Source: Paenibacillus sp. N3.4 (GTDB lineage Bacteria > Bacillota > Bacilli > Paenibacillales > NBRC-103111). From it: a stretch of 39,970 nucleotides of DNA. Shown in pieces: positions 1 through 7,441 of this stretch. Every line of letters begins with the position of its first letter. Position 1 is the stretch's first letter. The notes below the pieces were generated by a model. It was not told where the DNA came from, ran no database searches, and saw only the letters and a program-made list of their open reading frames with translations. The position numbers and the translations under genes are program-made. The stretch spans positions 1 through 39,970 of the forward strand of contig NZ_VRTT01000067.1 of the NCBI RefSeq assembly GCF_008017805.1, read 5' to 3'.

Positions 1-56
1 TCGCCGACGCTACCGCTCGCTTGCCGAGTATTTAAACAATAATTACAGTATACGAA

Positions 57-86
57 AGCCCTCAACATGACTGCATGGTGGGGGCT
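57..86 (-). terminator. Rho-independent terminator of the small exported peptide gene
   Basis: On the minus strand two 13-base arms (57-69 and 74-86) pair with two mismatches around a 4-base loop and are followed by a short T-rich stretch. It lies just behind the stop codon of the 40-codon gene at 96-218, which supports that gene being a real transcription unit. Confidence 0.6.
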
Positions 87-95
87 GTTTGACGC

Positions 96-218
96 TTACT
101 CTTTAAGGGATATTTGTGACGGCTCTTTAGGTATTTCAGTTGCATTTGTATTTACAGATACGAATGATGAAATTGCAAGGGATAATACAACAGACAATGC
201 GACATTTGTTTTTTTCAT
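96..218 (-). CDS. small exported peptide, 40 residues, Phr-like in architecture
   Basis: ATG at 216-218 is preceded by AAAGGAGA (227-234) with 8-base spacing. The product starts MKKTNVALSVVLSLAISSF, a basic N-terminus followed by a hydrophobic core, then a polar region around VNTNAT and a short charged tail (EIPKEPSQISLKE). Length, signal sequence and short charged C-terminus are the architecture of Firmicute pre-pro signalling peptides (Phr, PapR, NprX), which are exported, trimmed and re-imported to act on RRNPP regulators. That role is inference: no Rap or other TPR regulator is beside it in the window. It could equally be a secreted small protein of another kind. It has its own terminator. 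Confidence 0.6.
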   Translation of the reverse strand: MKKTNVALSVVLSLAISSFVSVNTNATEIPKEPSQISLKE

Positions 219-764
219 TTGACAATTCTCCTTTGTTAAATGGATTAATAGTAGTCAATAGACAAAGTTAAAAACATAAACTGTTAACGATAATAACTAG
301 GATTCAACAATATGCCCTAAATTTTCATATCTTCCTCCCTCACAGGCAATTTAATCCTTGCTTTACACTTGTCTACAAGAAAATGTAATTGTAATTTGTA
401 AATTAGGATTGAGCCTAGCCGTCTGTTTGTTCAATCTATTATATTGATTGACAAATATAGGCTTTCTAAGAAATATAACGTAATGAGCTTAATAAACCTG
501 ACACCTTTTTCTATTTTTTACAAATATTATTTTGAAAGATTCCAATGATGAATACCCACTGTTTCTGTTACAAATGTTGAACAGGCTGTTTTTCCATATT
601 TTCACGTCTATGAATTAGGTAAATAATGTAATTATTTTGCAAAATTAGACATAATCGTTACATAACAATATAATTACTTGTGAATTCATAATTTGTAAAA
701 ATATTGTAATTTATTTACATTCTATAACTTGTAAAAATGAGTTTTTATTGGGAGGAGCTGCAAA
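219..764. other. AT-rich intergenic region with recurring TTACAAAT/ATTTGTAA words
   Basis: Divergent intergenic region between the small peptide gene (minus) and the sigma factor gene (plus). No convincing gene is seen. It is strongly AT-rich and the word ATTTGTAA/TTACAAAT or close variants recurs (near 392-402, 517-525, 569-577, 691-700, 729-736), mostly towards the sigma gene. These could be binding sites or simply AT-rich composition. Confidence 0.4.
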
Positions 765-1349
765 TTGTCAGACCAGTTATTTGTTCTATTTAGAAGTGAT
801 TTCGATAGATTAGATATAGGTATACAACGGAAATTATTTCTATCTTTTCGTGAACTGGTTTATCGCGAATTACTGTTTATTACAAATGATCCTTATTTAG
901 TTGACGATATTATTCAAACCTCTTTTCATAAAGTGATTACCGGAGGGCCTAGAATCAAAAACGATTCCAACATAAAAGCCTGGTTGAAACAAATTGCTCG
1001 CAATACGACTTATGATTTTTTAAGAAAAAACAAAAAATATAGACATGATTTTGCTCTTGATTACGTTAATACATATGAAGATGTATCATTTGAGTTATCC
1101 GCTTCAGAGGTCCAAATCGATGTGTTTGTTGAAAAATCGGTAAGAGACGAATTACTACATAAATCAATTAACGAACTTAAATTTGAGAATCGGGTAGTTA
1201 TTTTGCTCTTTTACTTTTTAGGCTTGTCTTACCGCGAAATTCAACAAGAACTTGGAATATCGGAGGATGTGCTGGCTAAACGTCTCGAAAGAGCACGCAA
1301 AAAACTAGCGCAAATTTTTAGCAAGAGATGGAGTGAGGAACACGAATGA
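765..1349 (+). CDS. RNA polymerase sigma-70 family (ECF-type) sigma factor
   Basis: Start is TTG at 765 behind GGAGGAG (751-757). The 194-residue protein has an ECF-type layout: a sigma-2 region near residues 25-85 (YLVDDIIQTSFHKVI, then IKAWLKQIARNTTYDFLRK) and a sigma-4 helix-turn-helix near residues 135-185 (LSYREIQQELGISEDVLAKR, then LERARKKL). It would direct RNA polymerase core to a small regulon, normally under a co-transcribed anti-sigma factor. The reading frame starting GTG at 1333 overlaps its 3' end and looks like the start of such a partner, but it is cut off by IS91-like DNA. Confidence 0.85.
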   Translation: MSDQLFVLFRSDFDRLDIGIQRKLFLSFRELVYRELLFITNDPYLVDDIIQTSFHKVITGGPRIKNDSNIKAWLKQIARNTTYDFLRKNKKYRHDFALDYVNTYEDVSFELSASEVQIDVFVEKSVRDELLHKSINELKFENRVVILLFYFLGLSYREIQQELGISEDVLAKRLERARKKLAQIFSKRWSEEHE

Positions 1350-1425
1350 GAAACAAAACGGAAATTTAAACCCGGATGAAACCTATATAATGTGGTCGAG
1401 AGTAATGGTTATTTTCCGATAACGA
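1333..1425 (+). pseudogene. 5' remnant of a gene overlapping the sigma factor (possible anti-sigma)
   Basis: A GTG at 1333 opens a frame overlapping the sigma gene by 17 bases, a coupling typical of sigma/anti-sigma pairs. It reads MRNTNEKQNGNLNPDETYIM and continues a few residues before a stop at the IS91-like sequence. The identification as anti-sigma rests only on position. An alternative ATG at 1346 gives only a 7-residue peptide. Confidence 0.3.
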
Positions 1426-1945
1426 TCCGCATACCCCAAAATGGGTTTAAAATTCTTGTTTGCGAGGGCTGCCATGACATACTTAGAGTGCCCTACCGTT
1501 GTAAAGGGCGCTTCTGTACAACTTGTTCCTGTGGGGAAACGAAAGAACGGAGCAGACTATTGTTGGAGGATGTATTTCAAGTCAATCATCGTCATGTGGT
1601 GTTTACCATTGATGAAGGACTATGGAGTGTCTTCTTGCTTGCTGCTTGGAAAGGATGATTCGAGATCTCACAGGGAAGCAAGAAAACCAAAAACAAAAAA
1701 AAGAAACCACAGTTGTCCATAAGCAACTACCTCCTATCGAAGCAGGTAGTGAAGTATATATGTTTGACCTGTTCGGAAGTGGAAAGCATACCGCTTGATA
1801 TTGTACAAGATTTTGAACGAATGGATCGGGGGGGGATCCGACTGTACCGCCTCAATTTATGTGTGAAAGCTGTGGAGGAGTTATGTATCCTGAGTATTAC
1901 AAAGGGATACATGGTTACGAGTATCAGATTTCAGACTGGTTAAAG
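1392..1945 (+). pseudogene. decayed IS91-like transposase with internal deletion
   Basis: The first part (1392-1658) carries the N-terminal zinc-binding module of IS91-type rolling-circle transposases: VCEGCHDILRVPYRCKGRFC followed by TTCSCGE and VNHRHVVFTIDEGLW. A stop follows, and the catalytic core with its HUH and tyrosine motifs is missing. From about 1848, in another frame, comes a C-terminal metal-binding stretch (CESCGGVMYPEYYKGIHGYE). The two ends are therefore joined by a large deletion plus frame changes, and no functional transposase can be made. The family call comes from remembered motif patterns and is not database-checked. Confidence 0.7.
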
Positions 1946-2144
1946 AACAAAGAAGTGGAAGGTAGTTCAAAGTAGAACAGAAGAGGGATGGATGTGAGGG
2001 TGGAAAGGCGCTTTGCGGTGGGCCCGCCTTTGAAGTCGTGTTTATACCGCAAAATAAATTCAAAAAACATGACTTCAACAGCGGTTGGAACCCCACATCC
2101 CCCCCTCCCCATGCAACAAAAGTATGGGTTTACACGCAAAAGGA

Positions 2145-2175
2145 CCGTCAGGATGGTTTTCCCTGACGGCTTTTC
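2145..2175 (+). terminator. hairpin with T-run at the end of the IS91-like remnant
   Basis: Perfect 8-base arms CCGTCAGG and CCTGACGG with a 9-base loop, followed by CTTTTCTT. It may act as a transcription terminator or be the 3' hairpin of the IS. Confidence 0.55.
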
Positions 2176-2235
2176 TTATGCCCCCTATGGCGGGTGGTAC
2201 GGGGGCAGTACCATATCCCAGTGGCTGCACCAAAT

Positions 2236-2366
2236 TTATTGAATAGATTCCAGTTGTGTAACCTCTTCGTCCTCAAATGATCCAAGCGTGACGCCGACCT
2301 TTCGCACGGGTAGGACCGTTCCGATTGCGATGAAATATCTCGTGCATTGATCCGAAAACTTGTCAG
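2236..2366 (-). pseudogene. possible C-terminal scrap of a Y-family DNA polymerase (UvrX/DinB type)
   Basis: On the minus strand, in a frame different from the preceding RNase J gene, an open stretch ends at TAA (2236-2238). Its last residues read VLPVRKVGVTLGSFEDEEVT, resembling the end of the little-finger domain of UvrX/DinB-like polymerases, where a V-R-x-(V/L)-G-V-(T/S)-L pattern precedes a short acidic tail. No start codon of its own or catalytic part is present. It could be the surviving tail of a deleted gene or chance; the call is tentative. Confidence 0.3.
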
Positions 2367-4037
2367 TTAAACTTGAATGATGATTGGCAAAATCATGGGT
2401 CTTCTTTTGGTTTGGGTGTATAAGAATTTGCCTATAGCTTCTTTGAGGGCTTGCTTGTATATCCCCCATTGGTTTGTTTTCATCTCTTGAAGCTGCGAAA
2501 GGGTATGTACCGCTATCCGGTGAACGTCCTCCATTAATCCTTCGGATTCTTTCACATAGACAAACCCGCGGGAGATGATATCGGGTCCTGAGACAATTTT
2601 GCCATCTGATCGCCCAAGGGATAGCACGACAATGAGAATACCGTCTTCGGATAAAACTTTGCGATCCCGTAAAACGATGTTACCGACATCTCCTATGCCT
2701 AAACCATCGACTAGAGTATTCCCGTTTGGGACCTTTCGTTCTTGACGGGCTTTAGTGTTAATAAAATCCACGACGTCTCCGTTATTTACAATGAAAATGT
2801 TATCGGCTTCGACGCCAACAGCTTCTGCTAATAAACGGTGCTGATGAAGCATGCGATATTCACCATGAATAGGGATAAAATACTTCGGTTTCATTAACGT
2901 AAGCATGAGCTTTAATTCTTCTTGGCTGGCGTGCCCGGAAACGTGCATGCCAGTTACTGACCCTGACCCGTAGACGACTTTGGCTCTTCGCTCGAATAAG
3001 TTGTCTACAATGCGTGCCACGTTGCGTTCGTTCCCGGGAATAGGCGTGGCTGCTAGGATGACTGTGTCACCCGGGGATACTTCGACTTGACGATGGGTAC
3101 CACTGGCCAAGCGAGCCAATGCAGCCATAGGTTCACCTTGACTTCCTGTACAGAGAATGACCATTTCATGCGGAGCGTGTCGGTTGACATCTTGGGAATC
3201 GACCAGCATTCCGGGAGGCAATCTTAAATAACCGAGTGTAGAAGCTATTTCTACAACGTTAACCATGCTTCTCCCCAGGAGGGCAATTTTGCGGTTCAGC
3301 TTCTCCGCTGCATCAATAACTTGCTGTAATCTGTGAACGTTAGAGGCAAACGTGGATAGAAATATTTTCCCTGTAGCTTTTGCGAAGGCTTCCTGAATAT
3401 GATCGCCAACCACTCGTTCTGAAGGCGTAAAACCCTGACGTTCCGCATTGGTACTCTCGGATAGGAGAGCGAGTACGCCGTTCTGACCAATAGCAGCCAT
3501 TTTATGTATGTCTGCGTACTGTTCGTTTACCGGGGTTAAATCGAACTTGAAGTCTCCTGTATGAACGACAGTACCTTGCGGTGTATGGAAGGCAATACCT
3601 AAGCAGTCCGGGATACTATGATTTGTGCTAAAGAAGCTTAGCGGAATGTTTCCTAAAGTGAGTCTGCTAGTCGAATCGATGTTGTGCAAATGTGTGGTGC
3701 TAAGCAGACCATGTTCTTTAAGTTTACTTTCGATTAGGCCAAGGGTTAACCGCGTTGCATAAATAGGCATGTTCAGCTGTTTGATAATGTAAGGGATGCC
3801 TCCAATATGGTCTTCATGACCGTGGGTGACCACCAAACCCTTCACTTTTTGTTGATTTTCGATTAAATAAGAGATATCGGGGATAATCACGTCAATGCCT
3901 AGCAAGCTTTCATCTGGGAACTTGGAACCGCAGTCAACAACGATAATATCGTCGTCATATTGAATAACATACATATTCTTACCGATTTCATGTACCCCGC
4001 CGAGGGCGATGATCGAGAGCTTATCTTTTGAACCCAT
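2367..4037 (-). CDS. rnj: ribonuclease J (5' exo-/endoribonuclease)
   Basis: The 556-residue protein matches the usual RNase J length and C-terminal style (it ends PMILPIIIQV). The metallo-beta-lactamase motif HGHEDHIGG is at residues 72-80, a further motif is VVHTGDFKFD, and the beta-CASP region contains the SGHAS box. RNase J degrades and matures mRNA and rRNA in Firmicutes, using two zinc ions. The start ATG has GGAGGAATTC upstream. The gene follows ku on the same strand with a 53-base gap, so they may be cotranscribed. No rpoY-like gene precedes it, so J1 versus J2 paralogy is left open. Confidence 0.93.
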   Translation of the reverse strand: MGSKDKLSIIALGGVHEIGKNMYVIQYDDDIIVVDCGSKFPDESLLGIDVIIPDISYLIENQQKVKGLVVTHGHEDHIGGIPYIIKQLNMPIYATRLTLGLIESKLKEHGLLSTTHLHNIDSTSRLTLGNIPLSFFSTNHSIPDCLGIAFHTPQGTVVHTGDFKFDLTPVNEQYADIHKMAAIGQNGVLALLSESTNAERQGFTPSERVVGDHIQEAFAKATGKIFLSTFASNVHRLQQVIDAAEKLNRKIALLGRSMVNVVEIASTLGYLRLPPGMLVDSQDVNRHAPHEMVILCTGSQGEPMAALARLASGTHRQVEVSPGDTVILAATPIPGNERNVARIVDNLFERRAKVVYGSGSVTGMHVSGHASQEELKLMLTLMKPKYFIPIHGEYRMLHQHRLLAEAVGVEADNIFIVNNGDVVDFINTKARQERKVPNGNTLVDGLGIGDVGNIVLRDRKVLSEDGILIVVLSLGRSDGKIVSGPDIISRGFVYVKESEGLMEDVHRIAVHTLSQLQEMKTNQWGIYKQALKEAIGKFLYTQTKRRPMILPIIIQV

Positions 4038-4090
4038 TTGAAGAATTCCTCCATTATCTTTCTGATGGACATCAAAATGCGCCTACGCAA

Positions 4091-4969
4091 TTAAGTTATA
4101 GTTTCCTTCGATTTCTCCTTCTTGCTTCTGGCACGCGGCTTTTTAACCGTTTTCACCTCAGCATCAGCCTCAATTGCGATCTTATCCGTATTCTCTGGCT
4201 TGGTTGCATCCAAGCTTGCCTGCAGCGCAGCCATCAAATCGATCACACTCGTTTTTTGCAGCTCTGGTGCAGATTGCACCTCTTCTCCGGCAACTTTGCG
4301 CTCAATAGCCTCTAACAAACGGCCCCGATATTCATCTTTATATTTCTCAGGTTCAAAGGGGGTAGATAGCTGGTTAATCAACATCTTAGCCATTTCCATC
4401 TCCCGCTCATTTACGGTTACTTTTTCAGGTAGATTAGGAACTTGTGAAATCGGTCGAATCTCATCCGGGTAAAAAATGGTCTCCATCGCAAGACAATTGT
4501 CAATCACGCGAATAGCAGCTAACGAGCTTTTGGAACGAATAGAGACTTTGGCAATGCCGATTTTGCCGGTTTGACGCATGGAGTCCAGCAGCAAATTATA
4601 GGCGCCGGCTCCCGTGTCCCCAGGTCCCAAGTAATATGTCTTTTGAAAATATACCGGATCAATATCGGTCAAATTGACGAAATCGAGAATTTTGATTTCC
4701 TTGTTGGTTTCACCGGAGATATTCGCTAATTCTTCCTTTTCAAAAATGACAAATCTTCCAGGCTCATATTCGTATCCGCGGGAGATTTCCTCCCATTCTA
4801 CTTCCTTATCGCACGTTTGGCATTTGCGGACGTAGGCTAGCGGTGTAATGCAAGTTTTGTGTATGTAGCGCATAGAAATATCCTTATCTTCGGTTGCCGA
4901 AAACATTTTCACCGGGACATGAACGAGACCAAAGCTGATGGCTCCTTTCCATACCGTATGCATACGCAT
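4091..4969 (-). CDS. ku: Ku protein, non-homologous end joining
   Basis: The 292-residue product starts MRMHTVWKGAISFGLVHVPV, the characteristic opening of bacterial Ku, followed by a C-x2-C stretch (RKCQTCDKEVEW), the beta-barrel core (residues ~40-230) and a lysine-rich C-terminal tail. Ku homodimers encircle DNA ends and recruit the ligase LigD; ligD is not in this window. GGGGAGGAAATGCGT gives a good ribosome site, and TAGTATAAT upstream (minus strand, around 4991-4999) is a plausible -10 element. In Bacillus, Ku is made during sporulation and protects spores; the spore protein gene diverging from it fits that theme, but this is inference. Confidence 0.93.
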   Translation of the reverse strand: MRMHTVWKGAISFGLVHVPVKMFSATEDKDISMRYIHKTCITPLAYVRKCQTCDKEVEWEEISRGYEYEPGRFVIFEKEELANISGETNKEIKILDFVNLTDIDPVYFQKTYYLGPGDTGAGAYNLLLDSMRQTGKIGIAKVSIRSKSSLAAIRVIDNCLAMETIFYPDEIRPISQVPNLPEKVTVNEREMEMAKMLINQLSTPFEPEKYKDEYRGRLLEAIERKVAGEEVQSAPELQKTSVIDLMAALQASLDATKPENTDKIAIEADAEVKTVKKPRARSKKEKSKETIT

Positions 4970-5119
4970 TTCCTCCCCATAAAGCTTGATTATACTAGTA
5001 TTCTCGTATTTGAATGGCTTTATACGGCAGCGAATTCAGAGAATGGTTTGGCAGCCGGGAGGGCAACTTAAGTCAGAAGTTAAACGAAACTTAACAGATT
5101 ATTTAGGAGGAATTCTCGC

Positions 5120-5305
5120 ATGTCCGCAGATTCGAATGCAGCGAAAGACTTGAATCATGAGGGGAAGGACGATCACTTTATGGACATTGACCGCATGATT
5201 AACGAAGGCTTGGGAGGCGGGAATGTCACCATTCAGGGTGGTTTAATCGATGCTTCAACGACAGATACGATGGATCATCAGGAATCTGTCCTGGATGAAC
5301 CATGA
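5120..5305 (+). CDS. conserved-looking small acidic hypothetical protein, 61 residues
   Basis: ATG at 5120 follows AGGAGGAATTC (5105-5115) with good spacing. The 61-residue hydrophilic, acidic protein (MSADSNAAKDLNHEGKDDHF at the start, a glycine-rich NEGLGGGNVT segment near the middle) has no signal or membrane segment and no domain I can name. Its stop overlaps the sspH start (ATGA, 5302-5305), so the two are translationally coupled and probably co-expressed. That suggests, without proving, a role in the forespore. Confidence 0.7.
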   Translation: MSADSNAAKDLNHEGKDDHFMDIDRMINEGLGGGNVTIQGGLIDASTTDTMDHQESVLDEP

Positions 5306-5484
5306 ATGTGAATCGCGCACAGGAAATTTTAGCCGCTGACGAGAAAATAGAGGTTGAATTGAACGGTGTTCCGATCTGGATCGACAGCATAGATTCGAAT
5401 AAGGCCATCGCCAAGATCCATGTGGAAGAGAATCCTTCGGATTCACGTTTAGTAGCCGTTCGGGAATTAGAAGAAGTCACCTAA
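5302..5484 (+). CDS. sspH: small acid-soluble spore protein, H-type
   Basis: The 60-residue product begins MNVNRAQEILAADEKIEVEL and contains NGVPIWIDSID, the pattern of H-type SASPs: the N-terminal RAQEIL, the NGVPVWIE block and an acidic end. H-type SASPs are minor spore-core proteins expressed in the developing spore, typically from a sigma-G promoter; I cannot place such a promoter confidently here. It is coupled to the preceding small gene by a 4-base overlap and followed by a terminator. This gene is the clearest single indication that the organism sporulates. Confidence 0.93.
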   Translation: MNVNRAQEILAADEKIEVELNGVPIWIDSIDSNKAIAKIHVEENPSDSRLVAVRELEEVT

Positions 5485-5504
5485 CTGATGTTGAGAAAGA
5501 GCCA

Positions 5505-5541
5505 AGCCTACCCTGACGAATTAGGGCTAGGCTTTTTTTGC
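5505..5541 (+). terminator. Rho-independent terminator after sspH
   Basis: An AGCCTACCCT arm, a short loop and an AGGGCTAGGCT arm (one bulge/mismatch) followed by a 7-T run. It ends the small gene/sspH operon just before the tsaE promoter. Confidence 0.85.
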
Positions 5542-5549
5542 GTATAGAG

Positions 5550-5578
5550 TTGCTGAGCCAACTAGCGAGGACTATAAT
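5550..5578 (+). promoter_or_regulatory. sigma-A type promoter of the tsaE operon
   Basis: TTGCTG (5550-5555), exactly 17 bases, then TATAAT (5573-5578). It lies 41 bases upstream of the tsaE start, directly behind the sspH terminator. Confidence 0.75.
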
Positions 5579-5618
5579 AGGAGCAGCACGCGCAATCGGA
5601 AGAAAGGGATGAGACGAC

Positions 5619-6101
5619 TTGGCTCAATCCACATTTATTTACAATTCCCAACAGGAAGCAGATACAGATCGTTTGGGTAAACTGCTGACAGATTATCTGA
5701 TGCCCGGTTCTGTCATTACCCTTGATGGTGATCTTGGAGCGGGTAAAACGAGATTTTCGCAAGGCTTTGCCAAAGCGATGGGGATCACAGATACCGTCAA
5801 TTCCCCTACTTTTACCATTATCAAAGAATACGAGGGAGCTTCGCTGCCTTTCTACCATATGGATATGTACCGCATTTCCCAAGAGGAAGCGGATGAGTTA
5901 GGGCTGGAAGATTACTTTTATGGCGCAGGTGTTACACTGATCGAGTGGTCGAGTTTGATCCCCGATTTACTGCCGCAGGATAGACTCTCGGTCACGATTA
6001 CCCAAACCGCAGAGCAGACCAGAGTATTTCACTTGACTCCTTACGGGGAACCGTATGAGAGCTGGTGTGTACAGATGAAGGAGAACGGACATTTACAATG
6101 A
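5619..6101 (+). CDS. tsaE: tRNA threonylcarbamoyladenosine synthesis ATPase TsaE
   Basis: TTG start at 5619 behind GAAAGGGATGAG. The 160-residue protein has a Walker A loop GDLGAGKT at residues 37-44 and the NSPTFTIIKEY segment typical of TsaE (YdiB). TsaE works with TsaB and TsaD to transfer the threonylcarbamoyl group to A37 of ANN-decoding tRNAs. It is the first gene of the tsaE-tsaB-rimI-tsaD operon, and its stop overlaps the tsaB start (ATGA at 6098-6101). Confidence 0.93.
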   Translation: MAQSTFIYNSQQEADTDRLGKLLTDYLMPGSVITLDGDLGAGKTRFSQGFAKAMGITDTVNSPTFTIIKEYEGASLPFYHMDMYRISQEEADELGLEDYFYGAGVTLIEWSSLIPDLLPQDRLSVTITQTAEQTRVFHLTPYGEPYESWCVQMKENGHLQ

Positions 6102-6922
6102 CAGAACGGATAAAGCCACTTGGACGATGCTTAGCCATCGATACCGCTACTTCTGCAATGACAGTTGCCATACTAGATGATGGAAACATGCTTGGCGAGA
6201 GGAGCTCCCATGCGGAACGGAATCACTCGATCGGGCTCCTTCCACACATTCAGGAACTGCTAACAAGCTTAGAACTTAAACCTAAAGACCTTCAATCGGT
6301 CGCTGTAGGGCAAGGCCCCGGATCCTATACAGGGGTTCGTATTGCTGTGTCCGTAGCCAAAACATTTGCTTGGTCATTGGGCCTTGATCTCATCGGTGTT
6401 TCGAGCTTGGAAGCTATGGCGCTAGGCGGTGCCGTTAGAGACAGGCAGACAAACGAAGACGCAATCGGTTTGACGTGGGTGGTGCCGCTCATGGACGGCA
6501 GACGCAGGCAAGCATTCACGGCGGTATACGCCTATGAAGGAAGCTCCCCTCTAACAGCAGGAGGAGAACTTGCCGTTCATTGGCATGAAGTGCTGCCTGA
6601 CGGCATTCGTGTTATCACATCATGGACAGAGCAATTGCTTGCGCTGATAACGGCAGCTGGCGCGGGACAAGCACCGAAAGAAGTCATATTCGTAGGTGAA
6701 ACGGAAGGCTTCACGGCGGAATTGACGCAGTTTGCACAGGATGGACAAGTCCCCGTACGTATGCTTCCTTATAGCATAGAGGCCGAATTTATCGGACGTC
6801 TGGCCTATCCACGTCTAGCAGACGGCGAAAAGGCAGAGGTGCATACATTTGTGCCTAATTACACACGGCTTCCGGAAGCAGAAGCCAATCTTTTAGCGCT
6901 CGCGCAGAAAGGGGAGAAATAA
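6098..6922 (+). CDS. tsaB: TsaB, t6A complex scaffold subunit
   Basis: I chose ATG 6098, which overlaps the tsaE stop, over an in-frame ATG 33 bases upstream; the product then starts MTERIKPLGRCLAIDTATSA and is 274 residues. The ASKHA-fold hallmark GQGPGSYTGVRI lies about 70 residues after the start. TsaB is the inactive partner that dimerises with TsaD. The C-terminal half is more variable, as usual in the family. rimI follows after 2 bases. Confidence 0.92.
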   Translation: MTERIKPLGRCLAIDTATSAMTVAILDDGNMLGERSSHAERNHSIGLLPHIQELLTSLELKPKDLQSVAVGQGPGSYTGVRIAVSVAKTFAWSLGLDLIGVSSLEAMALGGAVRDRQTNEDAIGLTWVVPLMDGRRRQAFTAVYAYEGSSPLTAGGELAVHWHEVLPDGIRVITSWTEQLLALITAAGAGQAPKEVIFVGETEGFTAELTQFAQDGQVPVRMLPYSIEAEFIGRLAYPRLADGEKAEVHTFVPNYTRLPEAEANLLALAQKGEK

Positions 6923-6924
6923 GG

Positions 6925-7428
6925 ATGGAACAGCAGCAGCCTTATGATATCGAAAACTCGATGGTATTTCGTTCCATGCGGATGGAAGACATTCCCTTTA
7001 TTTGCGAGATCGAGCAAGAAGCGTTTACGACCCCTTGGACCGAAGGGGCTTTTCATAACGAGCTGACGAATAATCAGTTCGCCCATTATATGATTATGGA
7101 TATTGAAGGCGAAGTGGCCGGATACGGCGGCATGTGGCTCATTATGGAGGAAGCGCATGTTACGAATGTAGCTGTTCGCAGTAACTATAGAGGACGTAAG
7201 CTGGGTGAGCGTCTGCTTCGCGAACTGATGCGGACTGCGGTTTTCTTGGGCGCTATTCGCATGACCCTGGAGGTCAGGGCTTCGAATTATGTGGCGCAAA
7301 ATCTATATGAAAAGCTAGGTTTTCGTTCCGTAGGTGTCCGAAGAGGGTACTATACGGATAATCGTGAGGATGCTGTCGTCATGTGGGTAGATCTGCCCAA
7401 AAGAGGAAAGGATGGTCTCGGAGTTTGA
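6925..7428 (+). CDS. rimI: ribosomal protein S18-alanine N-acetyltransferase (RimI)
   Basis: The 167-residue GNAT protein has the acetyl-CoA binding motif around VTNVAVRSNYRGRKLGERLL (residues ~79-98) and the LEVRASNYVAQNLYEKLGF segment that is diagnostic of RimI. RimI acetylates the N-terminal alanine of S18. Placement between tsaB and tsaD is the common Firmicute order. The N-terminal ~10 residues before the GNAT fold are unremarkable. Confidence 0.93.
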   Translation: MEQQQPYDIENSMVFRSMRMEDIPFICEIEQEAFTTPWTEGAFHNELTNNQFAHYMIMDIEGEVAGYGGMWLIMEEAHVTNVAVRSNYRGRKLGERLLRELMRTAVFLGAIRMTLEVRASNYVAQNLYEKLGFRSVGVRRGYYTDNREDAVVMWVDLPKRGKDGLGV

Positions 7429-7441
7429 GACTTTAACATAG

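Larger units (their letters stand above)
1392..2175 (+). mobile_element. IS91-family element remnant
   Basis: The interval includes the broken transposase and about 230 bases behind it ending in a hairpin (2145-2152 with 2162-2169) followed by CTTTTCTT. IS91-family elements lack terminal inverted repeats and carry a subterminal hairpin near the 3' end, so this hairpin may mark the terminus. The exact ends cannot be set from sequence alone. The left junction lies close behind the sigma factor gene. Confidence 0.5.

Noticed and set aside
1988..2242. 84-residue frame on the plus strand
   Set aside because: Lies in the IS91-like 3' flank, crosses the hairpin, has no ribosome site and no family resemblance.
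5562..5882. 106-residue minus-strand frame
   Set aside because: Runs antisense through the promoter and start of tsaE; no ribosome site.
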